This document shows positions 1 to 8,447 of a stretch of 43,594 bases of DNA, in pieces. The notes below the pieces were generated by a model that made no database searches, was not told the origin of the DNA, and was given only the letters and a program-made list of their open reading frames with translations. Within the stretch, counting starts at the first letter, position 1. Each line of letters begins with the position of its first letter. This stretch comes from Qaidamihabitans albus (GTDB taxonomy: Bacteria; Actinomycetota; Actinomycetes; Mycobacteriales; Pseudonocardiaceae): contig NZ_JAEHOB010000027.1 of the NCBI RefSeq assembly GCF_016464705.1, forward strand, positions 6,578 to 50,171, written 5' to 3'. A program made the translations under genes and the position numbers.

Positions 1-1
1 C

Positions 2-19
2 TATTCTAGCGCTAGAGTA
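2..19. promoter_or_regulatory. Palindrome next to the PadR gene, possible autoregulatory operator
   Basis: An 18-bp inverted repeat with one mismatched pair is centred on the perfect 12-bp core TCTAGCGCTAGA (5-16), only a few bases before the ATG at 24. PadR-type regulators commonly bind such dyads upstream of their own genes, so autoregulation is the simplest reading. The window begins here, so the -35 region is not visible. The TAGAGT at 13-18 could be a -10 for a leaderless or near-leaderless transcript, but this is inference. Confidence 0.45.
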
Positions 20-23
20 TGGC

Positions 24-1178
24 ATGTCTTCAGCTCTGACCGACGGCGAGCTGACGGTGCTCGGGCTGCTCGTCGAACAGCCTCGCCACGGGTACGACCT
101 GGAAAAGGTCATCGAGGAGCGGGGAGTACGCGCATGGACGGCGCTCGGCTTCTCCTCCATCTACTACCTGCTCGACAAGCTGGCCAGGCGTGGCTTGATC
201 GAAGCGACCGGCGCTCCGTCGTCCGGAAAGTCGCGCGCCACCTTCCGTGTCACGGCGTCGGGTCGCGAACTGTGTGCTGCCGCCACGCGGGAGGCGCTGA
301 CAACGCTGACACCGATGCGGGCGCGGGTACTGATCGCGATGGCCAACAGTCCAGGCTTGCCGGATGCGGACGTGGTGACCGGACTGACCCGGCGCCTGGA
401 CGCGCTGCGGAAACAGCTCGCGGAGGTCCGGACAGCACGTTCCAGGCAGGAACCGTTGCCTCCAGCCGCCTCGGCGATCTTCGACTACAGCGAGGCCATG
501 CTCAAGGCTGATTTCGGCTGGACCGAAACCACACTGGGCACACTGACCAAGGAGACCGCAGTGGAGAAGTACGACGTCAAGAAGACTCACAAGGAGCTCT
601 ACTCTCCGCCGTCGCGGGCGTTCACCGTCGTCGACGTGCCCGAGTTCCGGTACATCGCAGTCGATGGCCGAGGTGATCCGAACACCTCGCCTGCGTATGC
701 GAACGCGATCGAAGCCCTGTACGGGGTGGCGTACGCGCTGAAGTTCGCCAGCAAGAGAACCCTCGGCCGAGACTTCGTGGTCGGCCCGCTGGAGGGATTG
801 TGGCGGGCGGACGATCCCACCGTGTTCGTCACGCGACGCAAGGAGATGTGGGAGTGGACCATGATGATCAGCCAGCCGGCCTGGATCACCGAAGACATGG
901 TTCAGGGCGCAGTCGACAACGTCTCGAAGAAGAAGGCCATCCCCGCGCTCGGAGACATCAGGCTGCTCACCCTCGTCGAAGGGACCTGCGTCCAGATCTT
1001 GCACATCGGCTCCTACGACGACGAAACTCCTATCCTGGATCGCCTCCACAACCGCTACCTGCCCGAGAACGGCCTCACCTTCAACGGTGACCACCACGAG
1101 ATCTACCTCAGCGACGCACGTCGTACCCCACCCGCCAAGCTCAAGACGATCCTGAGGCAGCCGGTCAAGACCAGGTAG
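24..1178 (+). CDS. PadR-family transcriptional regulator fused to a GyrI-like ligand-binding domain
   Basis: Predicted cytoplasmic transcription factor of 384 residues. Residues 1-95 form a PadR winged helix (DGELTVLGLLVEQPRHGYDL, then SSIYYLLDKLARRGLIEA). A charged helical stretch to about residue 175 is the PadR dimerisation region. Residues 180-384 match the GyrI-like small-molecule-binding domain (FTVVDVPEFRYIAVDGRGDP, GDFHEIYL-type ending seen here as HHEIYLSDARR). PadR proteins are normally 100-200 residues, so this is a fusion adding an effector-binding module, as in BmrR/Rob-type multidrug sensors. GTG at 561 has AAGGAG at 549-554 six bases upstream, so the GyrI-like part might also be made alone. 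The start at 24 has no obvious ribosome binding site. Target genes are unknown; the next gene is a PaaK-like ligase 32 bases downstream and may be co-transcribed. Confidence 0.85.
   Translation: MSSALTDGELTVLGLLVEQPRHGYDLEKVIEERGVRAWTALGFSSIYYLLDKLARRGLIEATGAPSSGKSRATFRVTASGRELCAAATREALTTLTPMRARVLIAMANSPGLPDADVVTGLTRRLDALRKQLAEVRTARSRQEPLPPAASAIFDYSEAMLKADFGWTETTLGTLTKETAVEKYDVKKTHKELYSPPSRAFTVVDVPEFRYIAVDGRGDPNTSPAYANAIEALYGVAYALKFASKRTLGRDFVVGPLEGLWRADDPTVFVTRRKEMWEWTMMISQPAWITEDMVQGAVDNVSKKKAIPALGDIRLLTLVEGTCVQILHIGSYDDETPILDRLHNRYLPENGLTFNGDHHEIYLSDARRTPPAKLKTILRQPVKTR
549..563 (+). promoter_or_regulatory. Internal ribosome binding site and GTG that could start the GyrI-like domain alone
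   Basis: AAGGAG at 549-554 is followed after six bases by GTG at 561, in frame with the PadR gene at residue 180. This is exactly the boundary between the helical PadR tail and the GyrI-like domain. Stand-alone GyrI-like proteins start at an equivalent position (a short lead-in before KKTHKELY). Whether it is used in the cell cannot be told from sequence. Confidence 0.4.
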
Positions 1179-1210
1179 CGAGCCGACGTACCCGACTGTG
1201 GGGAGCAGCG

Positions 1211-2593
1211 ATGGCAGAGAGCCTGTGGACGGTTCTGCGTGACCTGAAACGCGTTCGGCGTGGTGGCATCGAGGAGATCGCCGCCCGTCAGCGGAGCCGG
1301 CTGGCCGAGCTGGTCGCCCATGCCAGGGCCAACTCGCCGTACTACCGCGAGCTCTATCATGCGTTACCGGAGCGTGTCACCGACACGACCACGCTGCCGA
1401 TCACCACCAAGGCCGAGCTGATGGACCGGTTCGGCGACTGGGTGACCGACCGCGCGATCACCCTGGACGCGGTGCGGGAGTTCATCGAGGACGACGAAAA
1501 CGCCGGCACGCCGTTCCTCGGGTCCTACCTGGTCGTCACCACCTCGGGCACCAGCGGCGAACGCGGCGTCTTCATCCAGGACGACCGGATGTTCAACGTG
1601 CTTTCCGCGATCACGGTTGGCCGTGCCACCGGCCAGTTCCTGCGCGGCAGGCACGACTACTGGGGCATGGTCAGCAACGGTGGGCGCACGGCGGCGTTGT
1701 GGGCCACCGGCGGCCACTTCGCCGGTTACGCGACCGCGCGGCGACTGATGCTGCAGCGCCCGTCCCGGCGGCGCAAGATCCGGATCATCTCGATACACCA
1801 CCCGCTGGAGCGGATCGTGGCCGAGCTCAACGAGTTCCGGCCCGGCATCCTCAACGGTTACGCGAGCGCGATCGCACTGGCCGCGCGGGAACGCGAGGCC
1901 GGTCGGCTGAACATCGCACCGGTACTGGTGATCACCGCGGCGGAGGGCCTGCCACCCGAGGAGTATCCGAGGATCGCCGAGGCGTTCGGGGCGAAGGTTC
2001 GCAACCAGTACGCGTGCGCGGAGTTCATGGGCCTGGCGAACGGCTGCGGGGAGAACTGGCTGCACGTGAACGCGGACTGGGTGATCCTGGAGCCGGTCGA
2101 CGCGAAGTTCCGTCCGGTGCCGCCGGGGGAGCGGTCACACACCGTGCTGTTGACCAACCTGGCCAACCGGGTGCAGCCGATCATTCGCTACGACCTCGGC
2201 GACAGCATCACGGTACGGCCGGACCCCTGCCCCTGTGGCAGCCCGCTACCCGCGATCCAGGTGCAGGGCCGGACCTCCGACGTGCTGGTCTTCACCGCCG
2301 AGAACGGCCGCGAGGTGCGGCTGCCCCCGCTGGCGCTGGGTACTCTGGTGGACCGCACGCCGGGCGTGTCCCGGTTCCAGATCGTGCAGGACCAGCCCAC
2401 CCGGCTGCGGGTCCGGCTGGAACCGTCCGGCGACCGCGACGACGGACAGGTCTGGTCGGCGGTGCGCGGCGCCATCACCGACCTGCTCGCCGAGCACGGC
2501 GTCCGTGACGTCGAGGTGACCAGGGACGGCGAACCACCGAGCCGGTCGGCCGGCGGGAAGTTCCGCCCGGTGTACTCCGAACTCGCCGGATAG
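1211..2593 (+). CDS. PaaK-like adenylate-forming enzyme (phenylacetate-CoA ligase family)
   Basis: A 460-residue soluble protein of the phenylacetate-CoA ligase (PaaK/CapK) branch of adenylate-forming enzymes. The family activates a carboxylate with ATP to an acyl adenylate, usually followed by thioester formation. Visible motifs are the phosphate-binding loop TTSGTSGERG (about residue 113), YACAEFMGLANGCG in the adenine-binding region, IRYDLGDSI, and a C-terminal hinge GRTSDVL after a CPCG stretch. Length is normal for the family (430-460). The ATG at 1211 follows GGGAGC with suitable spacing. One TTA codon occurs at 1364-1366, rare in such GC-rich DNA. The substrate cannot be inferred; many homologues lack the residues for phenylacetate and sit in polysaccharide or natural-product clusters. 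It may share a transcript with the PadR gene. Confidence 0.8.
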   Translation: MAESLWTVLRDLKRVRRGGIEEIAARQRSRLAELVAHARANSPYYRELYHALPERVTDTTTLPITTKAELMDRFGDWVTDRAITLDAVREFIEDDENAGTPFLGSYLVVTTSGTSGERGVFIQDDRMFNVLSAITVGRATGQFLRGRHDYWGMVSNGGRTAALWATGGHFAGYATARRLMLQRPSRRRKIRIISIHHPLERIVAELNEFRPGILNGYASAIALAAREREAGRLNIAPVLVITAAEGLPPEEYPRIAEAFGAKVRNQYACAEFMGLANGCGENWLHVNADWVILEPVDAKFRPVPPGERSHTVLLTNLANRVQPIIRYDLGDSITVRPDPCPCGSPLPAIQVQGRTSDVLVFTAENGREVRLPPLALGTLVDRTPGVSRFQIVQDQPTRLRVRLEPSGDRDDGQVWSAVRGAITDLLAEHGVRDVEVTRDGEPPSRSAGGKFRPVYSELAG

Positions 2594-2631
2594 CCGACTG
2601 CCGTCACCGCGACGACGTCGGCGGGTGTACC

Positions 2632-2646
2632 GGGAGGCCGGCTCCC
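2632..2646. terminator. Small hairpin between converging genes
   Basis: GGGAG and CTCCC pair across a five-base GCCGG loop in the 76-base gap between the PaaK-like gene and the leftward FGE gene. It is a plausible bidirectional terminator, but the stem is only five pairs and there is no T-run. Confidence 0.25.
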
Positions 2647-2669
2647 AGGCCAGGTGAGCCGCGAACGCG

Positions 2670-3614
2670 TCAGCCGTCCTTGGCGACGCGGAATCCGGTG
2701 TTGCCGCTGGTGCTGTCCGCAGTGTTGCCGGTTCGCGCGGCCACCCGGTACCGGTTGCAGTAACTGTGGTGGCACAGGTAGGAGCCGCCACGCACGACGC
2801 GGAGGTCGTCCGGTTCGGTGCCCGGCTCCGGCCCACGGGGATACACCGCCGAGTGTTCGGTGCTCCACCGGTCGGCGCACCACTCCCAGACGTTGCCTGC
2901 CATGTTGTGCAACCCGTACCCGTTGGGCGGGTAGGCATCCACCGGCGCCGTGCCGCGGTAGCCGTCCTCGGCGGTGTTCCGCACCGGGAACCGGCCCTGC
3001 CAGATGTTGCAGCGGTGCTCGCCGGCCGGGCTGAGCTCGTCACCCCACGGGTAGATCCGTTGTTCCAGGCCGCCCCTGGCGGCGAACTCCCACTCCGCCT
3101 CGGTCGGTAGCCGGGTGTCCGCCCACTGACAGAAGGCGTTCGCGTCGTGCCAGGACACGTGGACCACCGGGTGGTTCTCGCGGTCCTGACAGGTACTTCC
3201 CGGCCCCTCCGGTGCGGCCCAGAACGCACCTCGGACGCCACACCACCACGGTGTGCCCTCCGGCCGCGGGGAGACGCGCCGCAGTTCGGCGGGCAGGAAG
3301 CCGGCGAAGACGTACGACCATCCGAACCGCTCGGCGTCGGTGCGGTAGCCGGTCGCGGTGACGAACGCGGCGAACTCGGCGTTGGTCACCGTGTGGGGTG
3401 ACAGCCGGAAGGGATCCACCCGCACCGTGCGGACCGGGCCTTCACCGTCGGTGGCGAACGCGTCGGGGTTGTCGGTGCCCATGAGGAACTCGGTACCGGG
3501 AATCGGCGCCAGCGCCGGATCCTGGCGCTCCCGCGCGGCCGGAGCGACTGCCGGGCGTGGCTGGTTCGCCGTGACCTCGCCGCGGGGAGGGGCGCAGCAG
3601 CGGGCCGCCTTCAT
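2670..3614 (-). CDS. Formylglycine-generating enzyme (sulfatase-modifying factor)
   Basis: A 314-residue protein of the FGE-sulfatase family. The enzyme uses oxygen and copper to oxidise the cysteine of a C-x-P-x-R motif in type I sulfatases to the catalytic C-alpha-formylglycine. The family fold is clear: GTEFLMG near residue 40, RLPTEAEWEFAARGG, YPWGDE, NTWQGRFP-like NIWQGRFP, LHNMAGNVWEWCADRW, and the active-site segment GSYLCHHSYCNRYRVAAR. Its two cysteines are residues 281 and 286, matching the spacing of C272/C277 in the Streptomyces coelicolor enzyme, so activity is expected. The start at 3614 has GAAGGGA six bases upstream. The N-terminus carries a Cys-Cys-Ala-Pro (residues 6-9) before a proline-rich lead. 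It lies 32 bases after the leftward sulfatase, almost certainly in one operon, and four sulfatases in the window carry its target motif. Confidence 0.95.
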   Translation of the reverse strand: MKAARCCAPPRGEVTANQPRPAVAPAARERQDPALAPIPGTEFLMGTDNPDAFATDGEGPVRTVRVDPFRLSPHTVTNAEFAAFVTATGYRTDAERFGWSYVFAGFLPAELRRVSPRPEGTPWWCGVRGAFWAAPEGPGSTCQDRENHPVVHVSWHDANAFCQWADTRLPTEAEWEFAARGGLEQRIYPWGDELSPAGEHRCNIWQGRFPVRNTAEDGYRGTAPVDAYPPNGYGLHNMAGNVWEWCADRWSTEHSAVYPRGPEPGTEPDDLRVVRGGSYLCHHSYCNRYRVAARTGNTADSTSGNTGFRVAKDG

Positions 3615-3646
3615 GTGAATTCCCTTCGGTTGCCGGATACGGATGA

Positions 3647-5137
3647 TCAGCCGACCCGCCGGGGCCGCACCGACTCTCCCGGTGCGGGACGAGCGACCTT
3701 CGGCAACCGTGAGTCTGCCCGCTCGGGCAGGATGTCGGCGGTCTCGGCGAGCCAGCGGAGCAGCACCTGGGACATCCTGGCCTCGACGTCGGACGCCTCC
3801 GGGTTGCCGGCGAGATTGTGCGCCTCGTCGGGGTCGGCGGCCCGGTCGTAGACCTCGGCGGGCTCGTACAGCCGCCAGACGTAGGTCCAGCGGTGGTCCC
3901 GCACCGCGAACGCCTTGCCGACGGCGGCCGGCCGGTCGTGCTGCAGTGCGGACTTGAGGTCGTAGGGGAACGGCGAGCGCTCGAGCTTCGGCTCCTCCTC
4001 CGCGAGGAAGCCACCCTCGCTGAACACGTACTCGCGATGCCCGGCGCCCGGGTCTCGCAGTACGGGCAGCAGGCTCCGGCCGAAGTGCTGGTGGCCGGGC
4101 TCGATCCCGGCGACGTCGAGCAGGGTGGGGAACACGTCGATCAGCTCCACCATGGCGTCGATCGTCCCGGCCGCGGGCAGGCCTCCTCCGCTGAGGATCA
4201 CCGGGTCGCGCGTGAGGCAGCTGTGCAGCCCGGACGGCCACTTCTCGATCACGCCGAAGTCGCCGAGGTACTCGCCGTGGTCGGAGAGGACCACGGTCAC
4301 GGTGTCGTCGGCGGCACCCGCCTGGCGTACCGCGGCGAGCAGCCGCCCGACGTGGTGGTCCAGCCGCGACACCATGCCGTGGTAGGTGGCTGCGACCTCC
4401 TGCCACATTTCCGGGGTCACCCGGTCGGTGCCGTAGTAGTCCCGGATTCCTTGCAGGTAGGCGGGTTCGGGCCCGCTGCCGGACACGGGCTCGGGCTGCG
4501 CGTCCCGGTCGTGCAGGGAGAACCACGGCTCGGGGGCCTGGAACGGGCAGTGCGGCGCGACGAGGGGGGCGAACAGGACCCAGGGCTGCTCGGGCGGCTC
4601 GGCGAGCCACTGCTCGGCCGTGCGGACGGCGGCCTCGTCGAAGTCGATGTAGTCCCGGTCGAGGACCCGTCCCCGGTAGAACAGCCGACCCCATGCGTCG
4701 TCACTTGCGCCGGGCAGTTCCGGTCGCTCGGTCGTTGGGTGGCCCTCCGCCCAGCGGCCACTCGTGGGCCGCACGGAGAAGCCGTGCTCGTCCACGGCCA
4801 GCTCGGTGGCGCCGGGGCCGAACGTGTCACCGCGTTCGCCGGTCCACGTCACGTGGTAGCCGTTCTCGCGGAACGCGCGCAGGAAGTTGGGTTCCTCCGC
4901 GCGCAGGGGAGTGCCGAAGGAGCGGTGTCCCGCCGTGTGCGGATACCAGCCGGACAGGAACGACGCCCGGCTTGGCGCGCACACGGGGTGCTGGGCGAAG
5001 GCGTTGGTGAACGCCGTGCCCTCCGCCGCGAGCCGATCGAGGTGCGGGGTGCGGGCGAGCGCGTTGCCGAACGCGCCGAGCGCGTCCGCCCGGAGCTGGT
5101 CGGCCACGACGATCAGAAAGTTCGGCCGATGCCTCAT
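3647..5137 (-). CDS. Type I sulfatase 1, C-A-P-S-R active site
   Basis: A 496-residue alkaline-phosphatase-fold sulfatase that should hydrolyse a sulfate ester. The formylglycine precursor is Cys53 in PVCAPSRASFLSGWYPHTAG. The N-terminal metal site NFLIVVADQLRADALG and the second metal motif VVLSDHGEYLGDFGVIEKW are both present. Length is normal. The start chosen at 5137 has GAGGAG six bases upstream; a longer reading from 5218 adds 27 residues that look like the untranslated leader. No signal peptide is visible, so it should act in the cytoplasm. It is first in a leftward operon with the FGE gene and diverges from the TetR operon across a shared palindromic operator. The natural substrate is unknown; the context suggests a sulfated sugar or glycoside. 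Heparan- or choline-type activities cannot be separated by eye. Confidence 0.93.
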   Translation of the reverse strand: MRHRPNFLIVVADQLRADALGAFGNALARTPHLDRLAAEGTAFTNAFAQHPVCAPSRASFLSGWYPHTAGHRSFGTPLRAEEPNFLRAFRENGYHVTWTGERGDTFGPGATELAVDEHGFSVRPTSGRWAEGHPTTERPELPGASDDAWGRLFYRGRVLDRDYIDFDEAAVRTAEQWLAEPPEQPWVLFAPLVAPHCPFQAPEPWFSLHDRDAQPEPVSGSGPEPAYLQGIRDYYGTDRVTPEMWQEVAATYHGMVSRLDHHVGRLLAAVRQAGAADDTVTVVLSDHGEYLGDFGVIEKWPSGLHSCLTRDPVILSGGGLPAAGTIDAMVELIDVFPTLLDVAGIEPGHQHFGRSLLPVLRDPGAGHREYVFSEGGFLAEEEPKLERSPFPYDLKSALQHDRPAAVGKAFAVRDHRWTYVWRLYEPAEVYDRAADPDEAHNLAGNPEASDVEARMSQVLLRWLAETADILPERADSRLPKVARPAPGESVRPRRVG

Positions 5138-5239
5138 CGTTATCTCCTCGCCCTTCTCGGTGGACTGACCAGCCGATTCACCTTCGGCTCCGGTCGCGCG
5201 CACCTGGTTCCGGCCCATGAGGTCCTCATCTCACTCTTG

Positions 5240-5265
5240 TACCTTACCGAGTACTTGGTAAGGTA
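5240..5265. promoter_or_regulatory. 26-bp TetR-type operator between divergent sulfatase and TetR operons
   Basis: The half sites TACCTTACC and GGTAAGGTA flank a core AGTACT; only one base pair of the 26-bp dyad mismatches. It sits in the 161-base gap between the leftward sulfatase/FGE operon and the rightward TetR-led operon. A rightward promoter fits on it, TTGTAC at 5237-5242 and TAAGGT at 5259-5264 (16-base spacer), so the operator would cover the -10. The dyad shape and position are what one expects for autoregulation by the adjacent TetR protein and control of both arms. Confidence 0.8.
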
Positions 5266-5298
5266 ACCGCGATCACACGGAGCGGCAAGGAGGAGCGC

Positions 5299-5904
5299 GT
5301 GACAGAAGCGCCGTCGGTGCGTAACCGCCGACCACCCGGAGAGCGGCGGGAGCAGATCCTCACCGTCGCCACGGAGATGTTCGGCAACGGCGGCTTCCGG
5401 GGTGTGGCTCTCGCCGACATCGCAACGGCCGTGGGCATCTCGCAGCCCGGGCTGCTCCACCACTTCAAGAGCAAGGAAGAGTTGCTGATCGCCGCTCTGG
5501 AGCACCGTGACGCCGACAGCACCCAGCACATGCAGGAGATGTTCCGCACCTCCTCGGTGGTGGACGCGGTGCTGTCGCTGTGCCGTCACAACATGGCGAA
5601 CCCGGAGTCCATGCGGCTGTTCGCGGTGGAGTCCGCCGAAAGCATCGAACCCGGCCACCCGGCCCACGACTTCTTCCGGCGCCGCTACGTCCGCGTCCGC
5701 CAGGTCATGGCCGAGCGTGTCCGCCACGACCAGGCAGCCGGAAAGCTGCCTGCGGAGCTCGATCCCGTGCAGTTCGCCGCCGAGTTGCACGCGGTCATGG
5801 ACGGGTTGCAGGTCCAGTGGCTGCTGGACCCGTCCTTCGACATGGCCGGGGTGCTGGCCGTCTATCTCGATCGGTTCCGGCGTTCGGAGGGGGAGTCGTG
5901 TTGA
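5299..5904 (+). CDS. TetR-family repressor, likely regulator of the sulfatase/GH3/ABC locus
   Basis: A 201-residue TetR/AcrR-type regulator. The N-terminal DNA-binding domain is clear (REQILTVATEMFGNGGFRGV, then LADIATAVGISQPGLLHHF, residues about 17-62), followed by an all-helical ligand domain typical of the family. The GTG start at 5299 has a strong AAGGAGGAG four to eight bases upstream. The last bases overlap the start of the GH3 gene, so it heads the rightward operon. The 26-bp dyad 34 bases upstream is the likely operator. By analogy with catabolic TetR proteins it should repress both arms until it binds an inducer, perhaps a desulfated product or the imported glycoside; the ligand is not deducible from sequence. 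Confidence 0.9.
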   Translation: MTEAPSVRNRRPPGERREQILTVATEMFGNGGFRGVALADIATAVGISQPGLLHHFKSKEELLIAALEHRDADSTQHMQEMFRTSSVVDAVLSLCRHNMANPESMRLFAVESAESIEPGHPAHDFFRRRYVRVRQVMAERVRHDQAAGKLPAELDPVQFAAELHAVMDGLQVQWLLDPSFDMAGVLAVYLDRFRRSEGESC

Positions 5905-8426
5905 GCGACCAGCTGGAGGAGCACCTCGACGTGTTGGTCGGCAAGCTCGACCTTCCGCGCAAGGTTCGGCTGCTGACCGGCGCCGGGCACTCGCACACCC
6001 ACGCGGAGCCCGCGGTGGGTCTGCGCGCGATGACGTTCTCCGACGGCCCGGCCGGGGTCCGCGGACCCTCGTGGGACGACGGGGAGCCGTCGGCCTGCCT
6101 GCCCTGTCCGACCGCGATCGCGGCGAGCTGGGACATCGCCGGGGCGTCCGCCGCCGGCAGGCTGCTCGCGGCCGAGGCCGTGCGCAAGAACGTCGACGTG
6201 GTGCTCGCGCCGACGGTCAACCTGCACCGCAGCCCGGTCGGGGGCAGGCATTTCGAGTGCCTTTCCGAGGATCCGCTGCTGTCCGGCGGGATCGGCGCCG
6301 CACTCGTCGGCGCCCTGCAGGAACACGGTGTGGGGGCGACGGTCAAGCACTACGTCGCCAACGACTCGGAGACCGAGCGCTTCTCCGTCGATGTGCGGCT
6401 CGGCGAGCGCGTGCTGCGAGAGGTGTATCTCGCGCCGTTCGAGGAAATCGTCCTGGCCGTGCGGCCGCTGCTGGTCATGGCGGCGTACAACGCGGTCAAC
6501 GGCACCACCATGACCGAGCACCGGCTGCTCGACGACCCGCTGCGCGCCCGGTGGGGCTTCGACGGCGTCGTTGTCTCGGACTGGCGCGCGACACGCTCCC
6601 TCGCCGCCGCCTCGGCCGGACTCGACCTGGCGATGCCGGGGCCGGACGGGCCGTGGGGTGACACGCTGCGCGAGGCCGTCGAGTGCGGCGCGATTGCCGA
6701 GTCCAGACTGGACACGAAGGTCAAGAACCTGCTGCGGCTCGCGGCCCGCGTGGGTGCGCTGGAGTCGGTGCCCGCCGGGCGTCCTGCGATCGTGACCACG
6801 GGCGGCGACGTGCGCGCACAGCTGCGTGCCGCCGCGGCCGACGGGACCGTGCTCCTGCACAACGCAGGTGCCGTCCTGCCACTGCCACTGGAGCGCGTGC
6901 GGCGGGTCGCGGTGATCGGCGAGCTGGCCGAGCATCCCCGCATCCAGGGCGGCGGCAGCGCCGAGGTGCGTCCCGCCCACGTGGTGTCCCCGCTCGAAGG
7001 CATCCGGGCCGTGCTGCCGCCGGAGGTCGAGGTCACCTACGCCGCGGGCAGCTACCTCGACGGCGACCCCGGCCCGGTGCCCCCGGCCTGCCTGCGCGGG
7101 CGGACGGGCGACGGGGCCGTGCGGGTCCGGTGGCTCACCGATGCCGGCGAGGAACTGCGGACCGAGAGCCGGGACACCGGCGAGCTGGTGCGGTTCGGCA
7201 GTGACGTGCCGCGGGGCGCGGCCGTCGTCGAGCTGGCCACCGTGCTGCACCCGGACGTCACCGGCGTGTGGCAACTGGGCCTGCGGGGCGCGGGCCGGAT
7301 CACGTTCGAGGCCGGCGGGCACACCCTGCACGACGGGGACGTCGCACCCTCGTACGACGGGCCGGGCGCGGACATTCTGACCCCACCCGTGCGGATCTTC
7401 GATATCGGGCTCACCGCGGAAAGCCCGCTGGAGCTGCGCCTGTCGCAGCGCATCCCGGCCAGTGGCGTCGCCCTGTCCTTCCGGGCCAGGCGTCCCCGCC
7501 GGTCGCCCGCCGAGGAACTGGAGAGGGCGCGGCAGGACGCTCGCTCGGCCGATGTCGCGATCGTCGTCGTGGGCACGAGCTCGCAGATCGAGAGCGAGGG
7601 CTTCGACCGGGCGAACCTCTCCCTGCCTCCCGGGCAGGACGACCTGGTGCGGGCCGTCGCGGAAGAGAACCCGAACACCCTGGCCGTGGTCAACGCCGGG
7701 GCACCCGTATTGCTCCCGTGGCGCGACGACGTCGCCGCGGTGCTGGTCACGTGGTTCGCCGGCCAGGAGGTCGGTGCCGCGCTCGCCGACGTGCTCACCG
7801 GCGCGGCCGAGCCGGGCGGGCGGCTGCCGATGACCTGGCCGGGGCGCACCGAGGACGTTCCCGTGCTCGACACGCGGCCCGTCGACGGTCGCCTGTCCTA
7901 CCGGGAGGGTCTTCATGTCGGCTACCGCGCGTGGCTTCGCGGCGGCGTCGAGCCCGCGTACCCGTTCGGGCACGGCCTCGGCTACACGACGTGGGAGCTG
8001 GTGGACCTGCACCCGCCCGCGGCCGTCCGGCAGGCCGACGGCCCCCGCGAGCCCGCGACGGTCGTCACCGCCAGGGTGCGCAACACCGGCAGCCGCACGG
8101 GCAAGCAGGTCATCCAGGTCTACCTGGCGCGCCCGGATTCGGGCATCGAGCGGCCCGTCCGCTGGCTCGCCGGGTTCACGGCCGTGCACGCCTATCCCGG
8201 TGAGACGGTCGATGTGGACGTCTCGCTGCCTTGGCGTGCCTTCTGGCACTGGGATTCCCAGGCGGGAGGTTGGGCCGTGGAACCGGGTTCCTTCGACGTC
8301 CTGGTCGGGTTCTCGTCGGCCGGGCTCCACAAGACGACGTCGGTCGACGTGTCCCCGGGCACGCGGGCCGAATCCGGGGGGAGCAACAACCCTGTCCCAG
8401 AACGCGGGTCGACCCGCGAACGGTAA
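5898..8426 (+). CDS. Glycoside hydrolase family 3 beta-glycosidase with PA14-like insert
   Basis: An 842-residue GH3 enzyme, retaining exo-beta-glycosidase. Domain order: (beta/alpha)8 barrel (about 15-300) with VKHYVANDSE and the nucleophile region GFDGVVVSDW (Asp228), alpha/beta sandwich with the likely acid/base region SSQIESEGFDR (Glu565 or Glu567), a PA14-like beta insert (about 397-535), and a C-terminal fibronectin-III-like domain (about 690-810: VRNTGSRTGKQVIQVYL). Length and order match beta-glucosidases of the KmBglI type, in which PA14 shapes the substrate pocket. No signal peptide is visible, so it is cytoplasmic. The start is GTG 5898 or TTG 5901, both overlapping the TetR stop, after GGAGGGGGAG. 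Location between regulator and importer suggests it cleaves an imported glycoside. The sugar specificity is unknown. Confidence 0.92.
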   Translation: MLSDQLEEHLDVLVGKLDLPRKVRLLTGAGHSHTHAEPAVGLRAMTFSDGPAGVRGPSWDDGEPSACLPCPTAIAASWDIAGASAAGRLLAAEAVRKNVDVVLAPTVNLHRSPVGGRHFECLSEDPLLSGGIGAALVGALQEHGVGATVKHYVANDSETERFSVDVRLGERVLREVYLAPFEEIVLAVRPLLVMAAYNAVNGTTMTEHRLLDDPLRARWGFDGVVVSDWRATRSLAAASAGLDLAMPGPDGPWGDTLREAVECGAIAESRLDTKVKNLLRLAARVGALESVPAGRPAIVTTGGDVRAQLRAAAADGTVLLHNAGAVLPLPLERVRRVAVIGELAEHPRIQGGGSAEVRPAHVVSPLEGIRAVLPPEVEVTYAAGSYLDGDPGPVPPACLRGRTGDGAVRVRWLTDAGEELRTESRDTGELVRFGSDVPRGAAVVELATVLHPDVTGVWQLGLRGAGRITFEAGGHTLHDGDVAPSYDGPGADILTPPVRIFDIGLTAESPLELRLSQRIPASGVALSFRARRPRRSPAEELERARQDARSADVAIVVVGTSSQIESEGFDRANLSLPPGQDDLVRAVAEENPNTLAVVNAGAPVLLPWRDDVAAVLVTWFAGQEVGAALADVLTGAAEPGGRLPMTWPGRTEDVPVLDTRPVDGRLSYREGLHVGYRAWLRGGVEPAYPFGHGLGYTTWELVDLHPPAAVRQADGPREPATVVTARVRNTGSRTGKQVIQVYLARPDSGIERPVRWLAGFTAVHAYPGETVDVDVSLPWRAFWHWDSQAGGWAVEPGSFDVLVGFSSAGLHKTTSVDVSPGTRAESGGSNNPVPERGSTRER
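8403..8418. other. 16-bp perfect palindrome at the end of the GH3 gene
   Basis: CGCGGGTCGACCCGCG covers the final codons of the GH3 gene, six bases before its stop and about 30 bases before the binding-protein start. In RNA it would fold as a six-pair stem with a TCGA loop. Stem-loops flanking binding-protein genes can set differential expression within ABC operons; that role is inference. Confidence 0.3.
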
Positions 8427-8447
8427 ACACAGTGAGGTGGTCCACCG

